Shown: one piece after another, positions 17,216-25,870 of the stretch
Layout: each line of letters begins with the position of its first letter
How positions within the stretch are numbered: position 1 is the first letter of the stretch
Assembly: GCA_030584065.1 (NCBI GenBank)
Contig: CP129489.1
Coordinates: 1,202,640 to 1,266,639, forward strand
Source of the DNA: Flavobacteriales bacterium
GTDB taxonomy: Bacteria > Bacteroidota > Bacteroidia > Flavobacteriales_F > PHOS-HE28
Direction of reading: 5' to 3'
Length of the DNA: 64,000 nt
Notes under the pieces: generated by a model
Told to the model about the DNA's origin: nothing
The model's database searches: none
The model's input: the letters and a program-made list of their open reading frames with translations, nothing else
Program-made: the position numbers and the translations under genes

Positions 17216-18256
17216 ATGCCCAGCACCGCCATCGTCATCCTCAATTGGAACGGCCGCCGCTGGCTCGAGCGGTTCCTGCCGGGCGTGGTATCCAACAGCC
17301 CGGGCGCCACGATTGTGGTAGCCGATAATGGCAGCAGCGACGACAGCCTGGAGTGGCTCGCTCGGGCGCAACCCGGGGTGCGAACCATCGAATTGGGCAC
17401 CAACCTGGGATTCGCAGGGGGCTACAATGCCGCCCTGCGGCAGCTGGAAGCCGACCGCTTCGTACTGCTGAACAGCGATGTGGAGGTGGCGGCCGGATGG
17501 CTCCAGGGCTTGACCGACTGCCTGGACCGCAATCCCGATATGGCCGCCTGCCAGCCCAAGGTGCTTGCACACGGAAAGCCGTCCTCCTTCGAGCATGCCG
17601 GCGCCGCTGGCGGATTCATCGACCGTAACGGCTATCCGTTCTGCCGCGGCCGGATCTTCGAACTCACCGAGGAGGACCATGGCCAGTACGACGACGACTG
17701 CGACGTGTTCTGGGCCACAGGAGCCTGCCTCATGGTCCGGGCGGACGCCTTCCGGGAGGTCGGGGGCTTCGATGAGCACCTTTTCGCCCACATGGAGGAG
17801 ATCGATCTGTGCTGGCGACTCAAGCGGCTGGGCTGGCGCATCGGGTACACCAGCGCCTCCGTCGTTCGGCACGTGGGCGGCGGGGCCCTCGGCTATGGGA
17901 GCCCGCGCAAGACCTACCTCAATTTCCGCAACAGCCTCATCGTGCTCACCAAGCACCTGCGATCGCGCGCACTGTTCCTGCGCATCGTGCGCCGCCTGGC
18001 GCTCGACGGCTTCGCAGCCTTGAAATTCCTCGTCGAAGGCCATTCCGCGCATGCCTGGCAGGTGGTGCGCGCGCATTGGCACTACTTCGCCGCACTGCCA
18101 CGAATCCGGCGCCAGCGGATCGCGCTCTCCGCCTCCGAGCGTTCGCCGCGACTGGACGGGCTCTATCTGCGCAGCATCGCCTACGACCGCTTCATCCTGG
18201 GCTGGAAGACGTTCAGCGCGCTCGACCGCACCGCCTTCATCAGGCGCGCTGAATGA
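17216..18256 (+). CDS. Glycosyltransferase family 2 (rhamnosyltransferase-like)
   Basis: A 346-residue GT-A enzyme starting at MPSTAIVILNWNGRRWLERF. It has the nucleotide-binding VVADNGSSDDSLEWL, LLNSDVEVAAGW for the metal site, and FWATGACLMVRADAF with EEIDLCWRLKRLGW as the acceptor and catalytic region. The pattern matches dTDP-rhamnosyl-type GT2 enzymes of cell-envelope glycans. It lies away from the left-end glycan cluster. A CACCTTTG box lies 9 bp upstream of the ATG. The 3' end overlaps the convergent aroQ by 17 bp. Confidence 0.85.
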   Translation: MPSTAIVILNWNGRRWLERFLPGVVSNSPGATIVVADNGSSDDSLEWLARAQPGVRTIELGTNLGFAGGYNAALRQLEADRFVLLNSDVEVAAGWLQGLTDCLDRNPDMAACQPKVLAHGKPSSFEHAGAAGGFIDRNGYPFCRGRIFELTEEDHGQYDDDCDVFWATGACLMVRADAFREVGGFDEHLFAHMEEIDLCWRLKRLGWRIGYTSASVVRHVGGGALGYGSPRKTYLNFRNSLIVLTKHLRSRALFLRIVRRLALDGFAALKFLVEGHSAHAWQVVRAHWHYFAALPRIRRQRIALSASERSPRLDGLYLRSIAYDRFILGWKTFSALDRTAFIRRAE

Positions 18257-18662
18257 GGTGCATCACCGCCATCCGGTAGCCCTCCAGCCCGAAACCCATG
18301 ATGCTGCCGGCGCAGACCGACCCTGTGAGCGAGACATGGCGGAACGGCTCACGCGCCAGCAGGTTGCTTATGTGGACCTCTACCACGGGCACGCGCACGG
18401 CCACGATGGCATCCCGCACCGCCACCGAGGTGTGCGCATAGCCGCCGGCATTCAGCACCACGCCCTGTGCACGGCCGTCGGCCTGCTGGATGGCGCTCAC
18501 CAGCTCCCCTTCCAGGTTGGTCTGGAGATAGTCGATGGTGACGCCCATGAATCCCGAACGGAGCTCGGCGAGGTACTCCTCGAAGGAGCGGCCGCCATAG
18601 ACCGAAGGCTCGCGCGAGCCGAGCAGGTTGAGGTTGGGACCATTGAGGATGAGGATGCGCAT
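18240..18662 (-). CDS. aroQ: 3-dehydroquinate dehydratase, type II
   Basis: A 140-residue protein, the normal length for type II dehydroquinases, which convert 3-dehydroquinate to 3-dehydroshikimate in the shikimate pathway. Motifs in order: NGPNLNLLGSREPSVYGG (substrate loop with catalytic Arg and Tyr), QTNLEGELV, LNAGGYAHTSVAVRDA, PVVEVHISN with the catalytic His, and SIMGFGLEGY. It is divergent from xerD. A CATCTTCG box lies at 18692-18699 with a 29-nt leader. Confidence 0.95.
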   Translation of the reverse strand: MRILILNGPNLNLLGSREPSVYGGRSFEEYLAELRSGFMGVTIDYLQTNLEGELVSAIQQADGRAQGVVLNAGGYAHTSVAVRDAIVAVRVPVVEVHISNLLAREPFRHVSLTGSVCAGSIMGFGLEGYRMAVMHLIQRA

Positions 18663-18762
18663 CGGAGGCGGCCGACTGCCCGGCCGATGCGCGAAGATGG
18701 CATGAACAGCGCCGCGTTGGCATCCCCCACGGACGAAGACTGGCCAAGGCCATGCCGAGCCG

Positions 18763-18770
18763 CATCTTCG
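18763..18770 (+). promoter_or_regulatory. -7-like box CATCTTCG before xerD
   Basis: It lies 5 bp before the ATG at 18776 and inside the reading frame that starts at 18752. This favours the later start. Confidence 0.35.
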
Positions 18771-18775
18771 TGCCG

Positions 18776-19684
18776 ATGGATTGGGAACGGGCCCTCCGCG
18801 GATTCAGGATGCACCTGAAGCTGGAGCGCTCCTTGAGCGACCGGACGATCGCGGCCTACCTGAGCGATGCAGCCAAGCTGCGGCGGTATGCTGAGGCGCT
18901 GAGCCCGCCGCGCACCCCGGTCAGCCTCAGCGCCGAGCACCTGCGCGCCTTCATGCAGGCGTCCGCGCGCAAAGGAATCGCCGCCACGAGCCAATCCCGC
19001 CTGCTCAGTGCGCTGCGCATGCTCTACCGCAGCCTCCTGCTCGACAAGGCCATTGCCGAAGACCCTACAGAGCTGCTCGAGAGCCCGCGGCTCGGACGGA
19101 AGCTCCCGGTGTTCCTCTCCTTGGCGGAGGTGGACGCCATTTCGGACGCTGTGGACCTGAGCCGGCCACTGGCCCATCGCGACCGCGCGATCATCGAGAC
19201 CCTCTATGGCTGCGGCCTTCGCGTGAGCGAGCTCTGCGGCCTCCGGATCTCCCGCATCACAGCCCAGGAGGGATTCGTGCGCGTGATCGGCAAGGGCGAC
19301 AAGGAGCGGCTGGTGCCCATCGGCAGCGAAGCCCTGCATTGGATCGACCTGTACCGGCGCCATGAACGCGCCCACCTGCCCGTGAAGCGCGCGGCTGAGG
19401 ACATCCTTTTCCTGAATGCCCGTGGCGGCGCACTGTCACGCATCACCGTCTTCAAGCTGGTGAAGTCCCTCGCCGCGCGGGCGGGCGTGGACAAGGAGAT
19501 CAGCCCGCACACCTTCAGGCATTCCTTCGCCACCCACCTGGTGGAGGGTGGTGCCGACCTGAGAGCGGTGCAGGAGATGCTCGGACATGCCAGCATCACC
19601 ACAACGGAGATCTATACCCATCTGGACCGCGAGTACCTGCGCAGCAACATCATGCGCTTCCACCCGCGCGCCGTGCGCGCCTGA
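18776..19684 (+). CDS. xerD: Tyrosine recombinase XerD
   Basis: A 302-residue recombinase. The N-terminal SAM-like domain begins FRMHLKLERSLSDRTIAAYL. The catalytic domain carries all active residues: Arg in YGCGLRVSELCGL, Lys in GKGDKERLVP, HTFRHSF, the second His in LGHASITTTEIY, and the nucleophile Tyr in that same segment. It resolves chromosome dimers at dif with FtsK. An alternative ATG at 18752 would add eight residues, but a promoter-like box overlaps them. Pairing with aroQ is common in Bacteroidota, as far as I recall. Confidence 0.92.
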   Translation: MDWERALRGFRMHLKLERSLSDRTIAAYLSDAAKLRRYAEALSPPRTPVSLSAEHLRAFMQASARKGIAATSQSRLLSALRMLYRSLLLDKAIAEDPTELLESPRLGRKLPVFLSLAEVDAISDAVDLSRPLAHRDRAIIETLYGCGLRVSELCGLRISRITAQEGFVRVIGKGDKERLVPIGSEALHWIDLYRRHERAHLPVKRAAEDILFLNARGGALSRITVFKLVKSLAARAGVDKEISPHTFRHSFATHLVEGGADLRAVQEMLGHASITTTEIYTHLDREYLRSNIMRFHPRAVRA

Positions 19685-19692
19685 AGGCGGCC

Positions 19693-21327
19693 TCAGCGCG
19701 CCACCACGAATCGTGCCCGCCGTGGCGCAGAACGGCCATCGCTGACCGAAAGCAGGTAGGTGCCAGGGACCAAGCCGCGCGCATCGAGCTGAAATGCACC
19801 CGTACGCGACACCTGCATGGAGGCCTTGACCGCCTTCCCGCACAGATCCGTGACCAGCACATCCGCATGGGTCCACACGGAGGGGAGTCCCACCTCCAGC
19901 AAGCCGCCCGTGGGATTCGGACTGATTCGCAATCCCTCCGCCACGGTCCCGCGGGTGCCGGTGCTCAAATGGAAATACGGTTCCGACTCCTTTATGCACC
20001 CGTTGGCGTAGGTCACGCGAACGGTATAGTTGCCGGTGAGGTAGGCATAGATGACCTGGGTGTCGCCATCGGGGAATGCCACACCGTCCACGAACCAGGC
20101 ATACGATGCACCCTCCGGCGCGATCAATTCATTGCCATCCGGGGTGATCACCGGGCGGTCCATGGGGCAGCGATCGCGCAGTTGGAAGAGGCGCCCTTGC
20201 GTGGCGTTGGTCATGAAGAACTCGCCCGTAGGCTTCACGGCGAATGCACTGTTGCCGGTGAAGGCCATCGGCGCTGCCAGCTGGTCCGTGTAGCCGCCCA
20301 GGCCATCCGGCGTCAGGGTCCAGATGCCGCCCACGCAGTAATCCGAGTAGAAGTAGCGGCCTTGGAACCGCGGCCACAGGCCACCGCGGTACACCTCCCC
20401 GCCGATGATGGCGCAGAAGTCGCCGCCCGTCACCGGGTGCCCCTTCACCGCAACAGGGAATACGTGCTCCGCTTCGGGGAGGCAGGTGCTCAGGTTGAAC
20501 TCCTCACCGCCCTCGTAGCAGCGCCAACCGAAGTTGGGGCCGGTATTGAGGCCGCCCGGCCAGCGATCGATCTCCTCCCACCGCTGCTGGCCCACATCCG
20601 CGATCCACAGGTCGCCGTTGAGCGGATCGATGCCGATGCGGAACGGATTGCGCAGGCCATAGGCCCAGATCTCCGGCCGCTCCCCATTGGGCGAGCCAGC
20701 GAACGGATTGTCCGGAGGGATGGAGTAGGTGCCATCGGCCTCGGGCTTGATCCGCAGCACAGTGCCGAACAGCGTGGTGGGATCCTGGCCGTAGTCATTG
20801 GGGTCGTCCGCACCGCCGCCGTCGCCCAGCGCGCAATACAGGTAGCCATCCGGCCCGAAGGCCAGGCCGCCCGCCTGGTGGATGGCATTGGGCTGCTCCA
20901 ATGCGATCAGCACCACCTCGCTGGCAGGATCAGCCCGGTTCGGATCCGTCACATCACGGGTGAAGCGCGAGATCCGCGATGTGCCGAACGGGCCGCTCGG
21001 ATGGACGTAGTTGATGTAGAAGTGCCCGTTCTGCGCGTAATCCGGGTCGAGCGCGAACCCCAGGAGCCCGCGCTCGCCGCTGTACACCACGCGGCTGCTG
21101 ATATCCAGGAAGGAAGGGGCCAGCACGGTTGCGCTATCCGCGACGATGTCGATGTTGCCCATCTGGCGGGCCACGTAGATCCTGCCCTCCGAATCGAAGT
21201 CGAGGTCGATGGCGCGCGCCAGGTTGGCCCAGGGCACTAATTCGAGTTCAACCGGCTCCTGTGCGGAAGCCGGCGACGCGGTGAAAAGAGAAAGCAGCAG
21301 GATGGACGAAGGACCGATTGAACGCAT
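19693..21327 (-). CDS. PQQ-dependent sugar dehydrogenase-like beta-propeller with T9SS tail
   Basis: A 544-residue protein with a signal peptide (MRSIGPSSILLLSLFTASPA). Residues about 30-370 form a six-bladed glucose/sorbosone dehydrogenase propeller: [40 protein letters not shown] with the catalytic-type His, and WAYGLRNPFRIG, GDLWIADVGQ. An Ig-like segment follows (CPMDRPVITPDGNELI). The final 85 residues are a T9SS sorting domain (ISPNPTGGLLEVGLP, LVPGTYLLSV). It is probably a surface or secreted sugar oxidoreductase. It resembles the gene at 46599-48218 in domain order. A TAnnTTCG box gives a 27-nt leader. Confidence 0.85.
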   Translation of the reverse strand: MRSIGPSSILLLSLFTASPASAQEPVELELVPWANLARAIDLDFDSEGRIYVARQMGNIDIVADSATVLAPSFLDISSRVVYSGERGLLGFALDPDYAQNGHFYINYVHPSGPFGTSRISRFTRDVTDPNRADPASEVVLIALEQPNAIHQAGGLAFGPDGYLYCALGDGGGADDPNDYGQDPTTLFGTVLRIKPEADGTYSIPPDNPFAGSPNGERPEIWAYGLRNPFRIGIDPLNGDLWIADVGQQRWEEIDRWPGGLNTGPNFGWRCYEGGEEFNLSTCLPEAEHVFPVAVKGHPVTGGDFCAIIGGEVYRGGLWPRFQGRYFYSDYCVGGIWTLTPDGLGGYTDQLAAPMAFTGNSAFAVKPTGEFFMTNATQGRLFQLRDRCPMDRPVITPDGNELIAPEGASYAWFVDGVAFPDGDTQVIYAYLTGNYTVRVTYANGCIKESEPYFHLSTGTRGTVAEGLRISPNPTGGLLEVGLPSVWTHADVLVTDLCGKAVKASMQVSRTGAFQLDARGLVPGTYLLSVSDGRSAPRRARFVVAR

Positions 21328-21354
21328 GCGCCGCCTCCGGTTCCGGAAGCGGCG

Positions 21355-21362
21355 CGAAAATA
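21355..21362 (-). promoter_or_regulatory. -7-type box TATTTTCG for the sugar dehydrogenase
   Basis: TAnnTTCG form, 27 nt before the start at 21327. It excludes the ORF extension to 21372, which would run through the box. Confidence 0.45.
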
Positions 21363-21384
21363 CCCCGGGCACGATACGCAGCGC

Positions 21385-22128
21385 TCAGAAAACCTGCACC
21401 TGCCGCTTGTTGCCACGGATGTAGACGCCGGGAGCAGGTTCATCCCCCACGGGGCGGCCCATGAGATCGTGCAGCGGGCCCTTGCCCTGCGGGATGCGCT
21501 CCCAGACCTCGGCGATGCCGGTCTGCGTTCCCTGCAGCGGACTGGCCACCACCACCACCTCGTCCAGCGCCCACGCGCCGTTGGTATTCTGATAGGGCTG
21601 GAAACGGAGCTGGAACGTACCGATACTGCTGCCTTCCGGCGGAACCACCGATCCGAGGTCGGACAGGGCCACGCTGGTGAACTCCAAGGGCACCTCCACA
21701 TCGGCCACCACCTCCGGCGCCATAGCGGCATCCGGGGTGAAGAGCACCTTCACGCGTTGGGGCCCATCTGCGTAGAGCGCATGCCGGAACCGGATGGAAT
21801 CGATGCGAATGGGGGCCGTGGCGACTCCCGAGATGGCAAGCACCCGGTCGCCAGCCGGCTCGGCGGTCCACCCCGTGGAAAACACCGCATTGTCGCCGAC
21901 GGCAATGGGCAGCGGGCAGGCGTCCACCCCGATCCATGCCGCATTGGTGCCGATGAGCGGGCCCGAGGTGCCGGCAGCGAGATTGCAGGCAGTGCATCCC
22001 CCTTCGCAGTTGAGCACCTCGGCACAGGCCTCGTTGAGCCAGCGGTATTCGATGCGGTATTCCTGCGCCTTGACCGTCCCCATGATGAAGGTGGCTGCGA
22101 GGCACAGGATGCGGAATGAACGATGCAT
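21385..22128 (-). CDS. Secreted protein with T9SS-like tail, unknown function
   Basis: A 247-residue protein with a signal peptide (MHRSFRILCLAATFIMGTVKA). The mature part begins with a Cys-rich stretch (NEACAEVLNCEGGCTACNL), followed by a beta-sandwich-like domain ending ALDEVVVVASP. The last 40 residues (GKGPLHDLMGRPVGDE then PGVYIRGNKRQVQVF) have the look of a short T9SS type A sorting domain. No enzyme motif is visible. No clear promoter box is seen in the 125 bp upstream. It could be a surface-displayed structural or binding protein. Confidence 0.65.
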   Translation of the reverse strand: MHRSFRILCLAATFIMGTVKAQEYRIEYRWLNEACAEVLNCEGGCTACNLAAGTSGPLIGTNAAWIGVDACPLPIAVGDNAVFSTGWTAEPAGDRVLAISGVATAPIRIDSIRFRHALYADGPQRVKVLFTPDAAMAPEVVADVEVPLEFTSVALSDLGSVVPPEGSSIGTFQLRFQPYQNTNGAWALDEVVVVASPLQGTQTGIAEVWERIPQGKGPLHDLMGRPVGDEPAPGVYIRGNKRQVQVF

Positions 22129-22253
22129 GGTCGAGCGTTTTGGAGCGATCCATCCGGATGCTCGGGGCGCTCGTACGCTGTTCAGCGGAAGAGGTTACGC
22201 TTAGGGGCCAAGCCGCGCATCGACTCATGCCGGTTTCCGGGCAGTCAGCCCGG

Positions 22254-24692
22254 TCAGCGGTCCACCACGAAGCGCTTGGCCCCGATGGTACGACCATCCG
22301 GCCCGGTGAGGCCGAGCAGGTAGCTGCCCGGCGGCAGGTCCTGCACATCGACTCCGAACGGCCCCGTGCCGAGCGCGCGGGTCTGGCGAAGCACGAGGCG
22401 TCCCTGACTGTCCAGGATATCCACCAGGCAGGTGCCCTTCCGGCCGGCCGGCACCTCCACGGTAAGCCGGTCCGCCACCGGCACCGGATAGAGCGTGAAG
22501 GCACCCTGCTCCGCCTCCGCCATGCCGATGAAGCCCGATGCCTTGGCGAACGCGATCTGCCCCCGCAGCAGCATGTTCAATTCGATCTGGCCCGTGCCGT
22601 TGGTGAGCGATCCGGTGGTGACGGTCTGATCGGGATGGATCACCCACGGCTGGTCGGCGTCCGGGCGCCACACCATCACCATACCGCTCTCGTCGCCGGC
22701 GACAAGGTCAAAGTCGAACTGGCTGGGGATGCCACCCTGGTAGATGAAGCGGGCGCGCATCGCCGCGGTCTCCTCGAACCGCCCGCTCACATTCCAGTAA
22801 TGCGTGCCGCTCACCTGCTGAACGCCCGGGCCGAAGGGCTCCTGATCGGCTCCGGACCAGATGTGCTCCACGCGGACGAGCGCTGTATCGGGCAGGTCGG
22901 ATGCGATGAGGCGGAAATCGACCCTGGGCAACGCCGTGTTGTAGGAGGCGGCGGGGAGCAGCGTGGCCTCATGGTCCATCCGCGCCTGATTCAGGCGATG
23001 GTGCCGGTCGAGCACGGCCATGACGGGCTGGAACGGGACGCTCAGCTGCAGCAGCGTTGAGGCGCCGCTGGCGGTCACTGGCACCTCATGCACCTGCCCA
23101 TCAGAGCCGACGAGGGTGAGGTCGAGCGGCACGTCGGAATGCAGCGTTTCCGTGCCGTAGAGCTTCTGGCCGATATGCAGGTCCACCGTCCAGCCTCCGC
23201 CGTCGGATTGGCTGGTGAATGACCGCACCTCGAAGACTGAATACCCGGGGCTGAACACCCAATCCTGGAAGAACGGATGAAGGTCTCGCCCGGTGATGGA
23301 CTCCAGCGTATCGCGCCACTGCTCGGGGGTTATGGTCCGGTTGCTGAGGCGCACTTGGCTCTCGCGCATGGCGGTCCGGAAGAGGTCATCGCCCAGGTAG
23401 CCTCGCAGGTTGTGCATCACGGCCGCGCCCTTGTAGTAGGTGTGCGTGCCGTAGATGTGCTCATCAGGCATGGGCGAGAGGGCCTGGAAACCATCGTCAT
23501 CGGTGTGGGCGGAGCCGAGGATGTCGAGCAGGTTGTCCTTCACCATGCTCACCATCGCGGGCCGACCATTGAGCCATTCCTCCAGCAGATGGGCACTGTA
23601 CTCGGCGGGGCCCTCCTTGAGCCACATGTCGTTATGCACGAAGGGCGTCACCCAATCGCCCCACCAATGGTGGCCCAGCTCATGGGCGAAGAGCTTGCGG
23701 TTGCGCGCCACGCTCTGGCTCGGCATGAAATCCGGATAGGCGATGTTGGTGGGGATCTCCAGCGCACCATCGGTGGTGAGCACATAGCCTACGCGCCCGT
23801 AGGCATAGGGGCCGTACCAGTGCTCCAAGGCATCGATGCAGGCGCCGAGGTCGCCGAATCTGCCCACCATGGCGTTCAGCTGAGCGGGCTTGGCGCGCAG
23901 GGTGACGGGAATCTCGCCATACGCGCCGGTGTGCACGAATGCGTGCTCGGCATAGTCCGCCACGGCGATGGCGCTGACATGCGTCGGGATCTCGTGCTCC
24001 AGCGCGAAGGAGCGCACCACCGTATCGCCGCCGAGCTGGGTCTCGCCCAGGAATTCGCCCTGGCCTTGCAGCCTGCGCCCCCCGGCGCTCTTGACGCTCC
24101 ACGTGTAGCTCGCACGCTCCACGAAGCTGTCGAAGCACGGGTACCAGACCTTCCCGAAGTTCGGCGGCACGGTGGAAAGGCCGATGCCAAGGTTGTAGAT
24201 GTAGTTGCTGGCGAAGTAGAAGCCGCCCCATTCCGGATCACGGAGGGGCGAGCCCTGGTAATGAACGGTAAGCTGCTGCTCCTCCCCCACCGGCGGAGCG
24301 GTCTCCAGGTTCACCCGGAGGAACTGGCCATCGTGGGTGAAGGCCAGGGGTCCATCCGGGCCGATCACGGAATCCACCTGGAGGCCCTGCAGGTCGAAGC
24401 GGATGCTCCCTTGGTCCGCCATGAGGGCCTGGAAGGTGATGGTGGTAGCGGCCTTGATGGATTGACCGGCGTAGTCGGTCACATCCATGTCGATGCCATA
24501 GTGCAGGATGTCGAAGGTGTCGCTGCGTGCAATGGTCTCGGCGATGAGCGTGCGCTGGCCCGGGGTGAGCGGCTGGGGGCGCGGGGGCTCGCCATCGTGC
24601 AGCACCAGGCAGCCGCGCATGAGCGGCTGTGCCATGGCAGAGGAGGCGATCAGGAGTGCGGCGAAGGGAAGGGACGTGCGCGCGAACGGCAT
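22254..24692 (-). CDS. M1-family metallopeptidase with T9SS tail
   Basis: An 812-residue protein with a signal peptide (MPFARTSLPFAALLIASSAM). An N-terminal beta-rich aminopeptidase domain is followed by the gluzincin site: HELGH at residues 337-341 and the third zinc ligand Glu at 360 in MWLKEGPAEY, the exact M1 spacing. The exopeptidase GAMEN motif reads GALEI here. The C-terminal 85 residues (LYPVPVADRLTVEVPAG then LPPGSYLLGLTGPDGR) form a T9SS sorting domain. It should act outside the cell on peptides or protein N-termini. A TAGCTTCG box lies 19 nt upstream. Confidence 0.9.
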   Translation of the reverse strand: MPFARTSLPFAALLIASSAMAQPLMRGCLVLHDGEPPRPQPLTPGQRTLIAETIARSDTFDILHYGIDMDVTDYAGQSIKAATTITFQALMADQGSIRFDLQGLQVDSVIGPDGPLAFTHDGQFLRVNLETAPPVGEEQQLTVHYQGSPLRDPEWGGFYFASNYIYNLGIGLSTVPPNFGKVWYPCFDSFVERASYTWSVKSAGGRRLQGQGEFLGETQLGGDTVVRSFALEHEIPTHVSAIAVADYAEHAFVHTGAYGEIPVTLRAKPAQLNAMVGRFGDLGACIDALEHWYGPYAYGRVGYVLTTDGALEIPTNIAYPDFMPSQSVARNRKLFAHELGHHWWGDWVTPFVHNDMWLKEGPAEYSAHLLEEWLNGRPAMVSMVKDNLLDILGSAHTDDDGFQALSPMPDEHIYGTHTYYKGAAVMHNLRGYLGDDLFRTAMRESQVRLSNRTITPEQWRDTLESITGRDLHPFFQDWVFSPGYSVFEVRSFTSQSDGGGWTVDLHIGQKLYGTETLHSDVPLDLTLVGSDGQVHEVPVTASGASTLLQLSVPFQPVMAVLDRHHRLNQARMDHEATLLPAASYNTALPRVDFRLIASDLPDTALVRVEHIWSGADQEPFGPGVQQVSGTHYWNVSGRFEETAAMRARFIYQGGIPSQFDFDLVAGDESGMVMVWRPDADQPWVIHPDQTVTTGSLTNGTGQIELNMLLRGQIAFAKASGFIGMAEAEQGAFTLYPVPVADRLTVEVPAGRKGTCLVDILDSQGRLVLRQTRALGTGPFGVDVQDLPPGSYLLGLTGPDGRTIGAKRFVVDR

Positions 24693-24711
24693 GCGATGAA
24701 GCTCTGGTCCA

Positions 24712-24719
24712 CGAAGCTA
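24712..24719 (-). promoter_or_regulatory. -7-type box TAGCTTCG for the M1 peptidase
   Basis: TAnnTTCG form, identical to the boxes before recF and the hotdog gene, but with a longer 19-nt leader. Confidence 0.45.
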
Positions 24720-24730
24720 AGGAGGCCCGC

Positions 24731-25870
24731 TCAGCGCACGGCGATCATCACCCGGTTTGCACGGTGGTCGCTGAGCTCCTCCGGCAGCACCTCGAACCCC
24801 CAGCTGGCGATCGCCTCATCGTGCAGGATGTGGTCGATGCGCAGGCGCGGCAGCTTGCCGATGTAGGTACCGCCCGTACCGCTGCCGCTCTCCACGAAGG
24901 CATCGCGGCGATTGCCGCGGAGCTGGCCGTAGGCATAGCTCATGGGCACATCATTGATGTCGCCGCAGAAGACCACCGGGTGGGGGCTCCGCGCCATGTC
25001 CTCCACGATGGCGGCGACTTCCTCGGCCCTTCGCACCGATCCAGAGCGGAGCAGGCCCAGTATGCGCCCGCCCCTCACCTTGATGGTCTCGGTGTCCGTG
25101 CCGGTGTTCAGCGAATCCAGGAAGCGGTAGTCCTGGTCGCCGAAATGGAAGCTCGCGAGGTGGGCATTGTACACGCGGACGGTGTCGCCCTCCACCGCCA
25201 CATCGGTCCAGATGCAGAGGTTGCCCGAGCGCTCCGCGAAGGCCACCTGGCCGCGCCGCACGATGGGATGGCGACTGAAGGTGGCGATCCCGAAGTGCTG
25301 ATCGTTGCGCGCCTTCTGCGACCAGGCCATGTGCTCGGCCCGATAGCCGAGTTCACCCACCAGCGCATCGCGCGTGCGGAAGTAGCGCTTGTCCGAGCTG
25401 TGGAAGAACTCCTGCAGGCAGAGGATGCCGGCGTCCTCGCGGCGCAGCACATCGAAGATGGCATCGCGCGTGCGGTCGTTGCTGTCCCAGTTGTAGAGGT
25501 CGAACAGGCGCACGTTCCAGCTGATCAGCTTGGTGCCTTCGGCCTCAACGCCTTCCGGGGGGGCCGCAGAGCCGCGCAACTGGAAGTGGTCACCGATGTG
25601 CGACCCTCCGATGAGCAGGGCGATACCGGAGAGCAGCATCCGCTTGGGACGGGCAATCAGCCAGTACAGCAGGAAGATGCCATGCAAGGCCACCTGGAAG
25701 GGGTAGGCATAGGCCAGCAGCACCAAGGGCCAGAAGAGCTTGGGGCTCACGTGCGGCGCCAGATAGGTGGCCAGCAGGACCAGTACGGCCAGGCCATTGG
25801 CCCACCACATGGGCCTGTGCCAGCCCGAAGGGCGGCTCTTCAGTAGCTCCCGATCGTCCGACATGGCCAT
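24731..25870 (-). CDS. Membrane-anchored endonuclease/exonuclease/phosphatase family protein
   Basis: A 379-residue protein. Three hydrophobic segments occupy residues about 20-95 (WWANGLAVLVLLATYLAPHV, FWPLVLLAYAYPF, MLLSGIALLIGGS). The EEP domain follows: KLISWNVRLFDLYNW, ILCLQEFF with the metal-binding Glu, HLASFHF, VVFCGDINDVP, RLRIDHIL and LSDHRANRV with the terminal catalytic His. The fold covers DNases, sphingomyelinases and phosphoinositide phosphatases, so the substrate is open. The start directly follows the stop of the rhomboid gene, suggesting one operon. Confidence 0.85.
   Translation of the reverse strand: MAMSDDRELLKSRPSGWHRPMWWANGLAVLVLLATYLAPHVSPKLFWPLVLLAYAYPFQVALHGIFLLYWLIARPKRMLLSGIALLIGGSHIGDHFQLRGSAAPPEGVEAEGTKLISWNVRLFDLYNWDSNDRTRDAIFDVLRREDAGILCLQEFFHSSDKRYFRTRDALVGELGYRAEHMAWSQKARNDQHFGIATFSRHPIVRRGQVAFAERSGNLCIWTDVAVEGDTVRVYNAHLASFHFGDQDYRFLDSLNTGTDTETIKVRGGRILGLLRSGSVRRAEEVAAIVEDMARSPHPVVFCGDINDVPMSYAYGQLRGNRRDAFVESGSGTGGTYIGKLPRLRIDHILHDEAIASWGFEVLPEELSDHRANRVMIAVR

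Noticed and set aside
18776..19684. xerD as an integrase of a mobile element
   Set aside because: No attachment repeats, phage or transfer genes nearby; the gene pairs with aroQ in a housekeeping context.
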